A stretch of 64,000 nt of DNA from Pseudomonadota bacterium (GTDB lineage: Bacteria; Myxococcota_A; Polyangia; Polyangiales; Polyangiaceae), in contig JAFAER010000023.1 in NCBI GenBank assembly GCA_023423895.1, positions 30,915 through 94,914 on the forward strand, read 5' to 3'. Of this stretch, positions 33,702-43,804 are shown in pieces. Both the position numbers and the translations under genes were made by a program. Below the pieces are notes generated by a model. The model had not been told where the DNA came from, searched no databases, and saw only the letters and a list, made by a program, of their open reading frames with translations. Numbering within the stretch: position 1 is the stretch's first letter; the number at the start of each line of letters is the position of its first letter.

Positions 33702-34771
33702 TGGCGGGCCGCATCCGCAGCGTGCTGGCATGCTCGGTCGCGACGACCATGGCGCTGGTCGGCTGCTCGCTCATCGTGCCGAGCGAGGTGCCGGAATACA
33801 GGTGCAGCGGGGTCGATCCGACGTCGTGCCCCTCGGGCCTCGTCTGTGACACGACGAGGCTCCTCTGCGTCCCGCCCGCGACGCAGCCCGACGGCAGCGA
33901 CGACGACGTGCCCATCGACGAAGACGCCGGCACCGATGCGGGCGCCGACAGCGACGCGCCGAGCGGTCCCTCCCCGCTCGGCGGCCACTGCGTGGTCGAC
34001 GGCGACTGCCGCTCGGGCCTGCTCTGCGGGACGAGCACGATCCTCACGACGGCCATCGTGCCGGCGAACTCGAAGCCGATCTGCACGAAGCCGTGCTGCA
34101 CGTCGGCCGAGTGCGGCGCGGGCTTCGTGTGTTTCGCCGGCGGCACGGGAGGCAACTACTGCGTCTCGGCGGACAGAGCGGATCGCTCGCCTCCTTCGAC
34201 CGGTGGACGCGTCGGCGGACAGGCGTGCACCACCCATACGCAGTGCCGGTCTGGGCTCTGCACCGGCGGGCGGTGCGTCGACACGTGCTGCGAGCCGAGT
34301 CAATGCGCGTCCGGCAGCACGTGCCGCGTCGGCACGGTCGACGCCCACACGGCTTGGATCTGCGCTGCGCCCAATGGCGGGTCTGCGAAGGACCTCACGC
34401 TACAGTGCAGCGGAAACGCCGACTGCAAGAACGACAACTGCGTCCAGCCGTTCTCGGCGAACACCCGTTGCACGCCGACGTGCTGCAGCGCGGCCGACTG
34501 CACCGCGCTCGGGTTCACCAACAACGTCTGTGCCTACGGCGGCGCGGGCAACGACCAGCTCAAGTGGTGCTACGAGCCGAACGTCAGCCGCGGCGCGCGT
34601 GACCTTGGCGCCACGTGCACCGACAACGGCCAGTGCAAGTCCCGCTATTGCGACAGCGAGCTCGGTCGGTGCGCGACCGTGTGCTGCACGTCGGCCGATT
34701 GCGCGAGCGACGAGACATGCCGACCGTCGCCGGTGGGTACGCCGTTCCTGCGCTGCGTGAAAGATCGCTGA
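33701..34771 (+). CDS. Cysteine-rich lipoprotein with CC-x-S-x-x-C repeats
   Basis: 356 residues. The signal MAGRIRSVLACSVATTMALVGC ends in lipobox LVGC. The mature protein begins CSLIVPSEVP, similar to the lipoprotein at 36274. An acidic Asp/Gly linker (about 65-90) precedes about five Cys-rich units: PCCTSAECGAGFVC, TCCEPSQCASGSTC, TCCSAADCTALGF, VCCTSADCASDETC, plus DGDCRSGLLC-type turns. It resembles eukaryotic-like disulfide modules common in myxobacteria. It is translationally coupled to the TPR protein, suggesting the two products act together. Confidence 0.78.
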   Translation: MAGRIRSVLACSVATTMALVGCSLIVPSEVPEYRCSGVDPTSCPSGLVCDTTRLLCVPPATQPDGSDDDVPIDEDAGTDAGADSDAPSGPSPLGGHCVVDGDCRSGLLCGTSTILTTAIVPANSKPICTKPCCTSAECGAGFVCFAGGTGGNYCVSADRADRSPPSTGGRVGGQACTTHTQCRSGLCTGGRCVDTCCEPSQCASGSTCRVGTVDAHTAWICAAPNGGSAKDLTLQCSGNADCKNDNCVQPFSANTRCTPTCCSAADCTALGFTNNVCAYGGAGNDQLKWCYEPNVSRGARDLGATCTDNGQCKSRYCDSELGRCATVCCTSADCASDETCRPSPVGTPFLRCVKDR

Positions 34772-34803
34772 CGCGCTCGAGCTCGGTCACCCAAGAAGGG
34801 TGC

Positions 34804-34809
34804 TATTCC
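34804..34809 (+). promoter_or_regulatory. -10-like hexamer for thrC
   Basis: TATTCC, in the context TGCTATTCC, ends 6 nt before ATG 34816. Confidence 0.3.
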
Positions 34810-34815
34810 AGGGTC

Positions 34816-36147
<1,332 letters not shown>

Positions 36148-36197
36148 TGGTGCCGCGCATCCCGCCCATCGCCTGACATCACCGCGCCGAACGTGAA

Positions 36198-36250
36198 GAA
36201 GCGGCAGGGGAAGCTCCCTTGCCGCTTCACGAGGCGCTTTCGACGCCTCG
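36198..36250. terminator. Two tandem hairpins between convergent thrC and a lipoprotein gene
   Basis: Hairpin 1: GAAGCGGC (36198-36205) with GCCGCTTC (36221-36228); the paired arms continue inward with a G-U pair. Hairpin 2: CGAGGCG (36230-36236) with CGCCTCG (36244-36250). It is probably bidirectional. Confidence 0.65.
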
Positions 36251-36273
36251 ACGCGCCAGCTGCTGCTGGCTGC

Positions 36274-36510
36274 CTACGGATTGGTGTCGGCGTCGCCGCC
36301 GTCGCTGTCGTCTCCACCGGAGTCGCCGCCGTCGGAGCCTCCGTCGGACGTCGACGTCTCGGGGACGTTCACGTCGGGAGTCCCCGTCTCGCTGACCTCG
36401 ACCGGGATCTTCGTCCGATCGAAATCGACGATGAGCTCACAGCCGGCAGCGAACATCCCGGCGATCACGGTCAGGACGACGAGGCCCTTCTGGATCTTGC
36501 TGATCTTCAT
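36274..36510 (-). CDS. Small lipoprotein with Asp/Gly/Ser-rich tail
   Basis: 78 residues. The signal MKISKIQKGLVVLTVIAGMFAAGC has lipobox FAAGC at about residues 20-24. The mature protein begins CELIVDFDRTKIPVEV, close in style to the CSLIVPSEVP start of the lipoprotein at 33701. The last 30 residues are Gly/Ser/Asp repeats (GGSDGGDSGGDDSDGG), which may bind Ca or act as a spacer. It is 11 bp downstream of the TPR/PEGA gene and so in the same operon. It may be a degenerate short paralogue of the larger Cys-rich lipoproteins. Confidence 0.72.
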   Translation of the reverse strand: MKISKIQKGLVVLTVIAGMFAAGCELIVDFDRTKIPVEVSETGTPDVNVPETSTSDGGSDGGDSGGDDSDGGDADTNP

Positions 36511-36521
36511 GGTCGGGTCTC

Positions 36522-37610
36522 TCAGAACTTGATGACGGTGCCGATGCCGCCGCCGGTGGGCGAGACATACGGAGCGGGGATAACGGTGACGTTCTTCTTC
36601 TTCGGCTTGGACGCAGCTGCCACCTTCGGCGACGCTGCCTTCGCCGTCGAGGGCGAGTCGTTCGACAGGAACAGGACGGCGCTGGTGACGCCGAACGTGA
36701 TCGCGATGCCGAACATCATGTCGGCGACGAGCGCGTTGTTCTCGCCGTCGTCCGCCTTCTTCGTCGTCGGGCTCTTCTCGAAGTCGTTCGACTGCTGGAG
36801 CGCCTTGATGCCGAAGCCCGTACCAACGCCGGCAGCGACGATGGCGACGGCGCCGGTGACGTATGCGGGCACCTTGCTGCGCGGCTCCGGCGGCGGAGGC
36901 GGCGGGGCCGGAGCGGGCGCCGGAGTCTGCTCGGCGACGACGGGCGGCGGAGGCGGCGGAGGCGGCGCCTTCTTCGTCAGCTCGGCGTTCACGTCCTGCT
37001 TCGAGGCGTAGCCGACCTCGATTTCCTTCGTCGTGTTCTCGTAGCCCTCGGCTCCGATGAGCAAGGTGTGCTTGCCGGGCGCGAGCTCGATCTCGACGGG
37101 GGTGACCTTCTCGTACGGCGTCTGCGCCGTGTCGATGACGATCGAGGCGCCGGGCGGCGTCGTCTCGATCTTCACCTTGCCGGGCATCGCCTTGATCGCC
37201 TCGACGCGCTTCTTCGCCTCCTCGACCTCGTTCTGCATCTTCGGAGGATTGTCGGCGATGAACTTCTCGTACGCCGCGACGGCCTCCGTGAACTGCTGGA
37301 GGTTGTCGCGGCTCATCGCGATGTAGCGCTGCGTTGCGGGATCCGCCTTGGCAGCTTGCGACGCCTCGAAGTCGGTGAGCGCTCCGGCAAAATCGTTCGC
37401 CTTGAACTTCTTCTCGCCGGCCGTGAAGAGTGCCTTCGCGTCGCCGGGCTTCGGCGCAGCCGCCGTGGCGGGAGCTGCGGGTGCCTTCGGGGCAGCGGGC
37501 TTGTCGGCCGGCTGCGCAGCGGCAGGAGCGGCGAGCGAGAGGCTCAAGGACGACGCCAGAGCGAAGGCGACCGTGGTCGCGGCTGCCCTGGATTTCCCGA
37601 ACATGATCAT
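36522..37610 (-). CDS. TPR-PEGA protein with two membrane helices
   Basis: 362 residues from ATG 37610 (a second ATG lies at 37604). The signal peptide ends APAAAA-Q, followed by a Pro/Ala linker. TPR-like repeats lie at about 60-130 (LFTAGEKKFKANDFAGALTD, EAVAAYEKFI). A PEGA domain at about 145-215 (KVKIETTPPGASIVID, LAPGKHTLLIGAEGYEN) is followed by a poly-Pro stretch. Two hydrophobic helices (YVTGAVAIVAAGVGTGFGIKA and LVADMMFGIAITFGVTSAVLFL) flank a polar loop. It shares this layout with genes at 32856 and 61561. PEGA domains are typical of surface-associated proteins. Confidence 0.8.
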   Translation of the reverse strand: MIMFGKSRAAATTVAFALASSLSLSLAAPAAAQPADKPAAPKAPAAPATAAAPKPGDAKALFTAGEKKFKANDFAGALTDFEASQAAKADPATQRYIAMSRDNLQQFTEAVAAYEKFIADNPPKMQNEVEEAKKRVEAIKAMPGKVKIETTPPGASIVIDTAQTPYEKVTPVEIELAPGKHTLLIGAEGYENTTKEIEVGYASKQDVNAELTKKAPPPPPPPPVVAEQTPAPAPAPPPPPPEPRSKVPAYVTGAVAIVAAGVGTGFGIKALQQSNDFEKSPTTKKADDGENNALVADMMFGIAITFGVTSAVLFLSNDSPSTAKAASPKVAAASKPKKKNVTVIPAPYVSPTGGGIGTVIKF

Positions 37611-37618
37611 GGTGCCGG

Positions 37619-37624
37619 ACGTTA
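37619..37624 (-). promoter_or_regulatory. -10-like hexamer for the TPR-PEGA/lipoprotein operon
   Basis: On the minus strand TAACGT ends 8 nt before ATG 37610. Confidence 0.4.
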
Positions 37625-37751
37625 CACCAACTCTCGCCCGCTCGGGCTAGCTTTCAGCCGTGTCACAGCACAGTCACGAGGCGGGTCCGCCCCTCCCTCG
37701 GATGCTCCAGCGGATGCGATCGGCGACGACGATCGCTAACCCCTTGCAGTC

Positions 37752-37775
37752 CCTTCTGTATGGCCTTCTGTATGG
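37752..37775. repeat. 12-bp direct tandem repeat, two copies
   Basis: CCTTCTGTATGG at 37752-37763 is repeated directly at 37764-37775. It lies in the 267-bp divergent interval between the TPR-PEGA and glycosyltransferase genes, which otherwise holds no gene. Confidence 0.7.
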
Positions 37776-37877
37776 CCGCCGTGCGGTCGGGCGATCGCGC
37801 TCCCCGTGGTCGCGGATGCGGCCTCTCCAGCTCGCTTTTTCCCGGAGCGAGCGCCCGCGCGCTAGGCGTCGACGAGC

Positions 37878-38879
37878 GTGATCTCCGTCCTTCTTCCCTA
37901 CCGGAACGCTCACGGCACGATCGAGGAGGCCGCCTCGAGCGTGCTGGCCGACATGAGCCCCGACGACGAGCTCGTCCTCGTCGACGACGGCTCGACCGAT
38001 GACGGTCCGGCGATCGTCGAGGAGCTCGCGCTCGCGTCGAAGGGCCGGCGGGTCGTCCGCATGGCCTCCGGCGGCGTCGGGATCGCCGGCGCGTTGATGT
38101 GCGGGCTCGAGCGATGCCGCGGGGAGCTCGTGGCTCGGATGGATGCCGATGACGTCTCGCTGCCGGGTCGTCTGGCCGCGGAGCGCGCGCTGCTCGAGGC
38201 CGATCCTACCCTCGGCGCGGTCGCGACGCTCGTCGAGCCCTTCGGCGAGAACGTGGCCGAGGGGGTCCGCAGGTACGTGGGGTGGCAGAACAGCCTCGTC
38301 TCCGCCGAAGACCACGCACGATCGATCTTCGTCGAAGCGCCGGTGTGCCATCCGTCGACGATGCTCCGCCGCGCGGCGCTCGATGCGGTCGGCGGCTTTC
38401 GTGGTGGTGACTTCGCCGAGGACTACGACCTCTGGCTCCGCCTCGTGGAGGCCGGCTGGGGGATCGCGAAGGTCCCGCACGTCCTCTTCCGCTGGCGCAT
38501 CCACGGTCGGAACGCGACGTGGACCGATCCGCGCCTCTCCTTCGAGGCGCTCCGCCGGCTCCGCGCGCGCCATCTCGCGAAGCGGATCGATCGCCCGTTC
38601 GGCATCTGGGGAGCCGGCGCCTACGGCCGCCGGCTCGCGCGCGAGCTCGAAGCCAACGGCGCGCGGGTCTCCTTCTTCATCGACATCGATCCGCTCAAGA
38701 TCGGGCGCACGCGGCGCGGAGCGCCGGTGCTCACGGTCGACGACGGGCTTGCCCGCGCCCGCAACGAGAGCGCCCTCGTCATCGTCGCGATCGCGGTGTT
38801 CGGCGCACGCGACATCGTGCGTGCGCAGCTCACCGATCGCGGCTTCGTCGAGGGCGCCGACTTCGTGTGCGCGGGCTAG
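37878..38879 (+). CDS. Family 2 glycosyltransferase with C-terminal Rossmann-like domain
   Basis: 333 residues from GTG 37878. The GT-A core is clear: ISVLLPYRNAHGTIEEAASS, LVLVDDGSTDDGP, the metal-binding ARMDADDVSLPGRL, CHPSTMLRRAAL and EDYDLWLRLVEAGWG. After residue 240 or so an additional nucleotide-binding-like unit follows, with FGIWGAGAYGRRLARELEANG and VSFFIDIDPLKIG, the GxGxxG type also found in sugar-modifying enzymes such as the PglD N-domain. It probably transfers a sugar to an envelope glycan. The donor and acceptor cannot be told. It has no glycan gene neighbours. Confidence 0.85.
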   Translation: MISVLLPYRNAHGTIEEAASSVLADMSPDDELVLVDDGSTDDGPAIVEELALASKGRRVVRMASGGVGIAGALMCGLERCRGELVARMDADDVSLPGRLAAERALLEADPTLGAVATLVEPFGENVAEGVRRYVGWQNSLVSAEDHARSIFVEAPVCHPSTMLRRAALDAVGGFRGGDFAEDYDLWLRLVEAGWGIAKVPHVLFRWRIHGRNATWTDPRLSFEALRRLRARHLAKRIDRPFGIWGAGAYGRRLARELEANGARVSFFIDIDPLKIGRTRRGAPVLTVDDGLARARNESALVIVAIAVFGARDIVRAQLTDRGFVEGADFVCAG

Positions 38880-38929
38880 GCCGCTAAGTGCATCCTACAC
38901 AGAGGTACCGAGACCGCAGTGGCCTCGCG

Positions 38930-39634
38930 TCAGGCGCGCTGCCCGCAGGCGCGGTTCGCCGGCACCGCTTCGTGGATCTTCCCCGGAGGCGGAAGGTCCA
39001 GGTTCTTCATCAACGTGACGAACGACTCGAGCGTCATCGCTCCGCCGAGCCGCGGGTTGAGCCGCTTCTCCTCGCCGATCGTCGAGACGGTGAATCCGCG
39101 ATAGTCATGCGCTGGATAGACGAAGGTCTCGTCCGGCAGCGTGAACAACTTCTCGTGGACCGAGCGCCAGAGGGTCGCTGCGTCGCCTTCCTGGAAGTCC
39201 GTCCGGCCGCAGCCTCGGATGAGCAGCGCGTCTCCGGTGAGGACGCGGAGGCGTTCTCCTTCGCCGGCGACGACGAAGCTCATGCAGCCGTTCGTATGAC
39301 CGGGCGTAGCGCGGGCGGTGATCGTGATCGAGCCGACCTTCGTGACGTGCTCGTCCTTCATCTCGACGTCCGCACACGGGGCGCCGCCTTGCGCCGACAC
39401 GTGCGTCGTCGCCGAGGTCCTGTCGCGGAGCTTGCCGGCGCCGGTCACGTGATCCGCGTGCACGTGCGTGTCGAACACGCTGACGAGCCGCAGCCCGAGC
39501 TCGGACACGAGCTTCAGATCCCGCTCGACGTGTTCGACGACGGGGTCGACGAGCGCGGCTTCTCCGGTCTTCTCGTCCGCGACGAGATAGGTGTACGTCG
39601 ACGACTCCTTGTCGAAGAGCTGACGGAAGATCAT
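38930..39634 (-). CDS. ETHE1-like persulfide dioxygenase (metallo-beta-lactamase fold)
   Basis: 234 residues. The metal ligands are in THVHADHVTGAG (HxHxDH), TPGHTNGCMSF and TGDALLIRGCGRTDF, and YPAHDYRG supplies a further conserved block. The combination of GCGRTDFQEGD and YPAHDYRG is diagnostic of ETHE1/persulfide dioxygenases, mononuclear-iron enzymes that oxidise glutathione persulfide to sulfite. No rhodanese domain is fused. It overlaps the methylmalonyl-CoA epimerase gene by ATGA and is translated after it. Confidence 0.88.
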   Translation of the reverse strand: MIFRQLFDKESSTYTYLVADEKTGEAALVDPVVEHVERDLKLVSELGLRLVSVFDTHVHADHVTGAGKLRDRTSATTHVSAQGGAPCADVEMKDEHVTKVGSITITARATPGHTNGCMSFVVAGEGERLRVLTGDALLIRGCGRTDFQEGDAATLWRSVHEKLFTLPDETFVYPAHDYRGFTVSTIGEEKRLNPRLGGAMTLESFVTLMKNLDLPPPGKIHEAVPANRACGQRA

Positions 39635-40074
39635 TCGGCCCCCGCGGCGCTTGCCGCCGACGCGTGGTCGCCGTCGGGCTCCACGAGCTCGACGAGGACG
39701 CCGCCGGTCGCCTTCGGATGAAGGAACGCGACCTTGTGCCCACGGGCGCCCTTGCGAGGCGTCTCGTCGATGAGCGGAACACCGAGGGCCTTCAGCGTGG
39801 TGAGCGCGGTCTCGATCCCTTCGACCTCGATCGCGATGTGATGGAGCCCCGGCCCCTTCTTCTCGAGGAACCGGGCAAGCCCGTCATTGCCCTTCGGAGA
39901 GATGAGCTCGAGGCTCGTCTCGCCGATGGGAAGGAGCGTCGCCTCGGTCTTCTGCGATGCGACGACTTCACGCACCTCGGGATCCAGCCCGAGCACCTGC
40001 TTGTACTTCGCGATGGCCTCATCCGTATCCGAGACACAGATGGCGACGTGGTCGATCTTCTTGATCCGGAGCAT
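39631..40074 (-). CDS. mce: Methylmalonyl-CoA epimerase
   Basis: 147 residues with the vicinal-oxygen-chelate fold. The metal-binding segments are IDHVAICVSDTDEAI, GPGLHHIAIEVEGIE and GGVLVELVEP. It interconverts R- and S-methylmalonyl-CoA in propionate metabolism. Length and motifs are typical. A short Ala-rich tail (SAASAAGAE) is extra. It is the first gene of a two-gene operon with the ETHE1-like dioxygenase. The mutase is not in the window. Confidence 0.92.
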   Translation of the reverse strand: MLRIKKIDHVAICVSDTDEAIAKYKQVLGLDPEVREVVASQKTEATLLPIGETSLELISPKGNDGLARFLEKKGPGLHHIAIEVEGIETALTTLKALGVPLIDETPRKGARGHKVAFLHPKATGGVLVELVEPDGDHASAASAAGAE

Positions 40075-40183
40075 GCTGCTTGCCTCGCTGTCGCGTTCAC
40101 GGAGGGGCGCCGCGTATCGGGCCGCACCCGCGAGCGCGCTCTCTCGTGAAGCCTACCTCGTACTCCGGCCTTGGAGAGCATGC

Positions 40184-40189
40184 TAGAGT
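40184..40189 (+). promoter_or_regulatory. -10-like hexamer for the lipoprotein at 40197
   Basis: TAGAGT, in the context TGCTAGAGT, ends 7 nt before ATG 40197. It is the same hexamer as at 13214-13219. Confidence 0.4.
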
Positions 40190-40196
40190 CCGCGCC

Positions 40197-40838
40197 ATGA
40201 AGCGCATTGCCGCTGTTTTTCTTGTCGCTGCCGGTTCCCTCGTCGCCCTCGTCGCAGGGACGGGATGTAGCTCCAGCCTCTCGCAGCCGTTCGAGGGAAT
40301 GAAGCAGCAGCCCGTCACCGTCCACCGCCTCCTCGACTTCGAGCAGCAGGCAACCCAGCCCGGCGCGGCCGTCGGCACCCAGCAGTTGCCCCCGCAGATC
40401 CAGCAGTGGATCACGGGCGCCGCCCAGCTCCTTCCGCCCGGACTCCTGCCGCCGGGACTGCTCCCGGGCACGACGGCGCCGGCGGCTACGGAGAACGTCC
40501 AGCGGTTCTACAACTTCCGCATCGTCGGCACGACGTCGGTGACCGACAACAAGCTCCGCGAGGAGATCATCGAGATCTTCGGCAAGGAGTCGAACTTCCA
40601 GAACCCGCGTCAGTCGTGCATGTACGCCGAGTTCGGCTTCCAGATCGGCCAGCCGCTTCCGGGCGGGATGGTGCAGGGTGCTCCGAACCCGAACGCCCCC
40701 GCCGACATCCTCGTCTCGCTGTCCTGCGAGCAGGTCCAGATGTTCAATCACGCCTGGCCGTACGGGACGAAGACGGGTCTGACGCCGGACGCGAGCCAGA
40801 AGATCATGGCCGTCGTGCGTCGCTCGTTCGGTAGCTGA
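40197..40838 (+). CDS. Lipoprotein of unknown function
   Basis: 213 residues. The signal MKRIAAVFLVAAGSLVALVAGTGC has lipobox AGTGC. A Pro/Leu/Gly stretch (PPGLLPPGLLPGTTAP) lies near residues 80-95. The C-terminal domain (FYNFRIVGTTSVTDNKLREE, IIEIFGKESNFQNPRQSC, LVSLSCEQVQMFN) has two cysteines and looks folded, but I recognise no family. It is monocistronic and sits upstream of plsB, 104 bp away. Envelope location is inferred from the lipobox only. Confidence 0.72.
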   Translation: MKRIAAVFLVAAGSLVALVAGTGCSSSLSQPFEGMKQQPVTVHRLLDFEQQATQPGAAVGTQQLPPQIQQWITGAAQLLPPGLLPPGLLPGTTAPAATENVQRFYNFRIVGTTSVTDNKLREEIIEIFGKESNFQNPRQSCMYAEFGFQIGQPLPGGMVQGAPNPNAPADILVSLSCEQVQMFNHAWPYGTKTGLTPDASQKIMAVVRRSFGS

Positions 40839-40931
40839 TCCCGATCCGCGGCGCTGCGTCCGATCTCGGATCAGGACCGGCGCCGCGAAGGGAAGCGGCT
40901 CGCAAGCACGGACATTCGTAGAAGAGACGAA

Positions 40932-40939
40932 GGGGGGGG
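40932..40939 (+). repeat. Homopolymeric G8 tract in the plsB ribosome-binding region
   Basis: Eight consecutive G, followed by CCC, end 3 nt before ATG 40943. The tract occupies the Shine-Dalgarno position and could slip in length. Whether it changes translation is unknown. Confidence 0.6.
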
Positions 40940-40942
40940 CCC

Positions 40943-43759
40943 ATGTTCTCGATGGGAGGGGACGCGTCCGTCGACGCGCGGACTGACAAGAATCGGAAAG
41001 ACGACGCACGCATGGGACGTGATCGCCTCTCATCGTACGAGCCAAATCCCGCGCTGAAGTGGGTGTACGCCCGCTTCTTCGAGCAGATCGACATCGACCA
41101 GGCGTGGGCGAAGAAGGTCCGGGAGGCGGAGGCGCGCGGGACCGTCATCTACGTCCTGCGCAACCTGTCGTTCGTCGACTTTCTCGCGCTCGACTATCTG
41201 ACGAAGAAGCTCGAGCTGCCTCGCATACGTTTCGCGAACGACCTCGGGCTCTGGGTGCTCGAGCCGCAGATGACGGGACGCGGTCTGCTGTCGTCGCTCG
41301 TTCCGCGCACGGAGGCCGACGACGTCGGCCGTCTGAGGCGGGCGATCGACGAGGGCGCGTCGGCGGCGCTCTTCCTGAAGCGGCCGCCGTCGATCCTCGA
41401 GCCCCCCGCCAGAATCCAGCGGCGCGGCGGAGCTCCGCGGGCGATCCCGACGCGGGGAAAGACCGAGGGCGACACGTACCTGCGGACGGTGCTCGAGGCC
41501 CAGCGTGCGTCGAAGACGCCCATCCTCCTCGTGCCGCAGGTCTTCGTCTGGACGCGGAGCCCGGACGAGCGGAAGCACAACATCGTCGACTCGCTGTTCG
41601 GCCCGCGCGAGTGGCCCGGCAAGATCCGCACGGTCACGCAGTTCTTGATGAACTGGCGTCACGTCACGCTCCGCGCCGGCGAACCCGTCGATCTCCGGGA
41701 GTTCCTCGAGCAGGAAGCGAGGCCGGACGAGGCGGGCAGCAGCCCCGGCGACGACGTGCTCGTCCGACGCCTGACGTACACGCTCCTGCGGCGCCTCGAA
41801 CGCGAGCGCCAGGCGGTCGTCGGCCCCACGAAGAAGCCCGCCGACCGCCTGCGCGATCAGGTCGTCCGCAGCCCTCGCCTGCAGAAGGTCATTCGTGACA
41901 TGGCTGGCGAGGGCGAGACGGAGCGGCGTGTGCTCGGCTGGCGTGCGCTCTCGATGCTGCGCGAGCTCGAGACGGAGGTCGACCCGAATGCGCTCCGTGC
42001 GATGGACACGGCGTTCGACCAGACCGTCGCCCGCATGTACAGCGCGTTCGAAGTCGACGAGGAAGGCATCGAGCGGCTCCGAGAAGCCTCGAAGGACGGC
42101 TCGCTCGTCCTCTTGCCGAGCCACAAGTCGCACGTCGACTACATCATCCTGACGCGCCTCTTCATGCACGCGAACATGCCCGTGCCGCTCGTTGCGGCGG
42201 GCGACAACCTCGCGTTCTTCCCGCTCGGCCCGATCCTCCGCCGCGGCGGCGCGTTCTTCATCCGTCGCAGCTTCCGCGGCGACCGACTCTACGGCGCCGT
42301 CGTCGACGCCTACATGCGGCGGCTCATCATCGACGGCTGGCCGCTCGAGTTCTTCCTCGAGGGCGCGCGCTCGCGCACCGGCAAGCTCTTGCCGCCGAAG
42401 CTCGGTCTCCTTTCGATCGTCGTCGATGCCGTCCTCGGCGCCGCCGAGTCGGGCTCGGGTCCTGCGCGGCGCGTGTACTTCTGCCCGATCTCGATCGGCT
42501 ACGAGCGCGTCGTCGAAGAGCGCGAATACGTCCGCGAGCTCACGGGCGGAGAGAAGAAGAAAGAAGACGTGCGCGGCCTCGTCGCGGCAGCCGAGACCGC
42601 GCTCGGCCGCTACGGACGTCTCAATGTCCAGTTCGGCGAGCTTCTCACGATCGACGGCGTGATGGCCGAGCTCGGAGAGAGCAAGCGAGCGCTCACGCCG
42701 GCGCGTCGGCGTGCGCTCGTCACACGTCTCGCCTATCGCGTGATGAACGAGATCAATCGCGTGACGGCGATCACGCCGAGCGCTCTCGTCGCCGCAGCCC
42801 TCCTCACGCACGGCAAACGGGGCATCTCGCACGCAGACCTCGTCGCCGCCTGCGAGCGGCTTGCGCGAATCCTCCGCGGCTACGACGCGCGCTTCACGCC
42901 CTCGCTGCTCGTTTCACTCGATACGTGGTCCGCGACGACGCCCGACAGCACGAAGCCGATCCTGCGCCACGGCGCGATCCGCGAAGCGTGCGAGCTCTTT
43001 CACCGCGCCGGACACGTCGAGACACACCAGCCAGGTGTGCCCGTCGGCGAACGCCGCGAGCGCCCGCGCCCCGGCCCCGAAGCGGTCTACGTCGTCCCCG
43101 ACGTCGCGCGTCTGTCGCTCGACATCTCGAAGAACCTGATGGTCCACTTCTTCGTGTCGCGCGCGATGATCGCGACGCCGCTCCACGCCGCTGCCGCTCA
43201 GGGCGTGACGCGCGCGCATCTCGCGGAGCGCGTGCAGGCCCTCTCGCGCCTCTTCAAGTACGAGTTCCAGTTCCGAGCGGACGCGACGTTCGAAACGATC
43301 TTCGACGAGACGGTCGCGACCATGCTCGCTGACGGCGAAGTCGAAACCGATTCCACGGACCGCGCGCCCATGCCCGCCGACGACGGCGCACTGATCCGCC
43401 TCGCGCGCGAGGGCGAAGGCCGCGAGCGCGCCCTCTTGCACGTCCGCATGATCCAGAGCTTCGTCGAAGGCTACCGCGTCGCCGCACGCGCCTGCTCGGC
43501 ACTCCTCAAAGGCCCCCTCGCCCCGAAGGACCTCGCCAAGCGCGCCATCACCACCGGCGAACGCATGTTCCTCGCCGGCGAAATCGCCTGCCGCGAAGCC
43601 ATCAGCCGCCCCGTCCTCGACAACGCCTTCCTCGCGTTCGTCGACCAAGGCTACCTGGGCCGCAAAGACGGCAAGTACGTCCTCCCCGAAAGCTACTCCA
43701 GCGCCGACGCCGTCCGCGTCGTCGAAGGCCGCATCGCAAGCTACCTAGCCTCGTCGTAA
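40943..43759 (+). CDS. plsB: Glycerol-3-phosphate 1-O-acyltransferase PlsB
   Basis: 938 residues, longer than E. coli PlsB (about 807). It acylates glycerol-3-phosphate at sn-1 at the inner membrane. The HX4D catalytic motif HKSHVD lies at 394-399. The substrate motifs GGAFFIRRSF and FFLEGARSRTGKLLPPKLG (E near 473) and the later VYFCPISIGYERVVEE are all present. The N-terminal 330 residues contain a PlsB-type helical region and an acyltransferase-like stretch (VIYVLRNLSFVDFLALDYL). An alternative start is the ATG of MGRDRLSSYEPN. It is monocistronic. Confidence 0.94.
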   Translation: MFSMGGDASVDARTDKNRKDDARMGRDRLSSYEPNPALKWVYARFFEQIDIDQAWAKKVREAEARGTVIYVLRNLSFVDFLALDYLTKKLELPRIRFANDLGLWVLEPQMTGRGLLSSLVPRTEADDVGRLRRAIDEGASAALFLKRPPSILEPPARIQRRGGAPRAIPTRGKTEGDTYLRTVLEAQRASKTPILLVPQVFVWTRSPDERKHNIVDSLFGPREWPGKIRTVTQFLMNWRHVTLRAGEPVDLREFLEQEARPDEAGSSPGDDVLVRRLTYTLLRRLERERQAVVGPTKKPADRLRDQVVRSPRLQKVIRDMAGEGETERRVLGWRALSMLRELETEVDPNALRAMDTAFDQTVARMYSAFEVDEEGIERLREASKDGSLVLLPSHKSHVDYIILTRLFMHANMPVPLVAAGDNLAFFPLGPILRRGGAFFIRRSFRGDRLYGAVVDAYMRRLIIDGWPLEFFLEGARSRTGKLLPPKLGLLSIVVDAVLGAAESGSGPARRVYFCPISIGYERVVEEREYVRELTGGEKKKEDVRGLVAAAETALGRYGRLNVQFGELLTIDGVMAELGESKRALTPARRRALVTRLAYRVMNEINRVTAITPSALVAAALLTHGKRGISHADLVAACERLARILRGYDARFTPSLLVSLDTWSATTPDSTKPILRHGAIREACELFHRAGHVETHQPGVPVGERRERPRPGPEAVYVVPDVARLSLDISKNLMVHFFVSRAMIATPLHAAAAQGVTRAHLAERVQALSRLFKYEFQFRADATFETIFDETVATMLADGEVETDSTDRAPMPADDGALIRLAREGEGRERALLHVRMIQSFVEGYRVAARACSALLKGPLAPKDLAKRAITTGERMFLAGEIACREAISRPVLDNAFLAFVDQGYLGRKDGKYVLPESYSSADAVRVVEGRIASYLASS

Positions 43760-43804
43760 GCGCCCCATCGCCCACCGCATCCCCCGTGCCACCCCGCCGG
43801 ATTC

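Noticed and set aside
41030..42832. 600-residue minus-strand open frame
   Set aside because: It lies antisense to plsB, whose catalytic motifs are intact. The composition (Arg/Glu/Asp/Val-rich) is that of a high-GC shadow.
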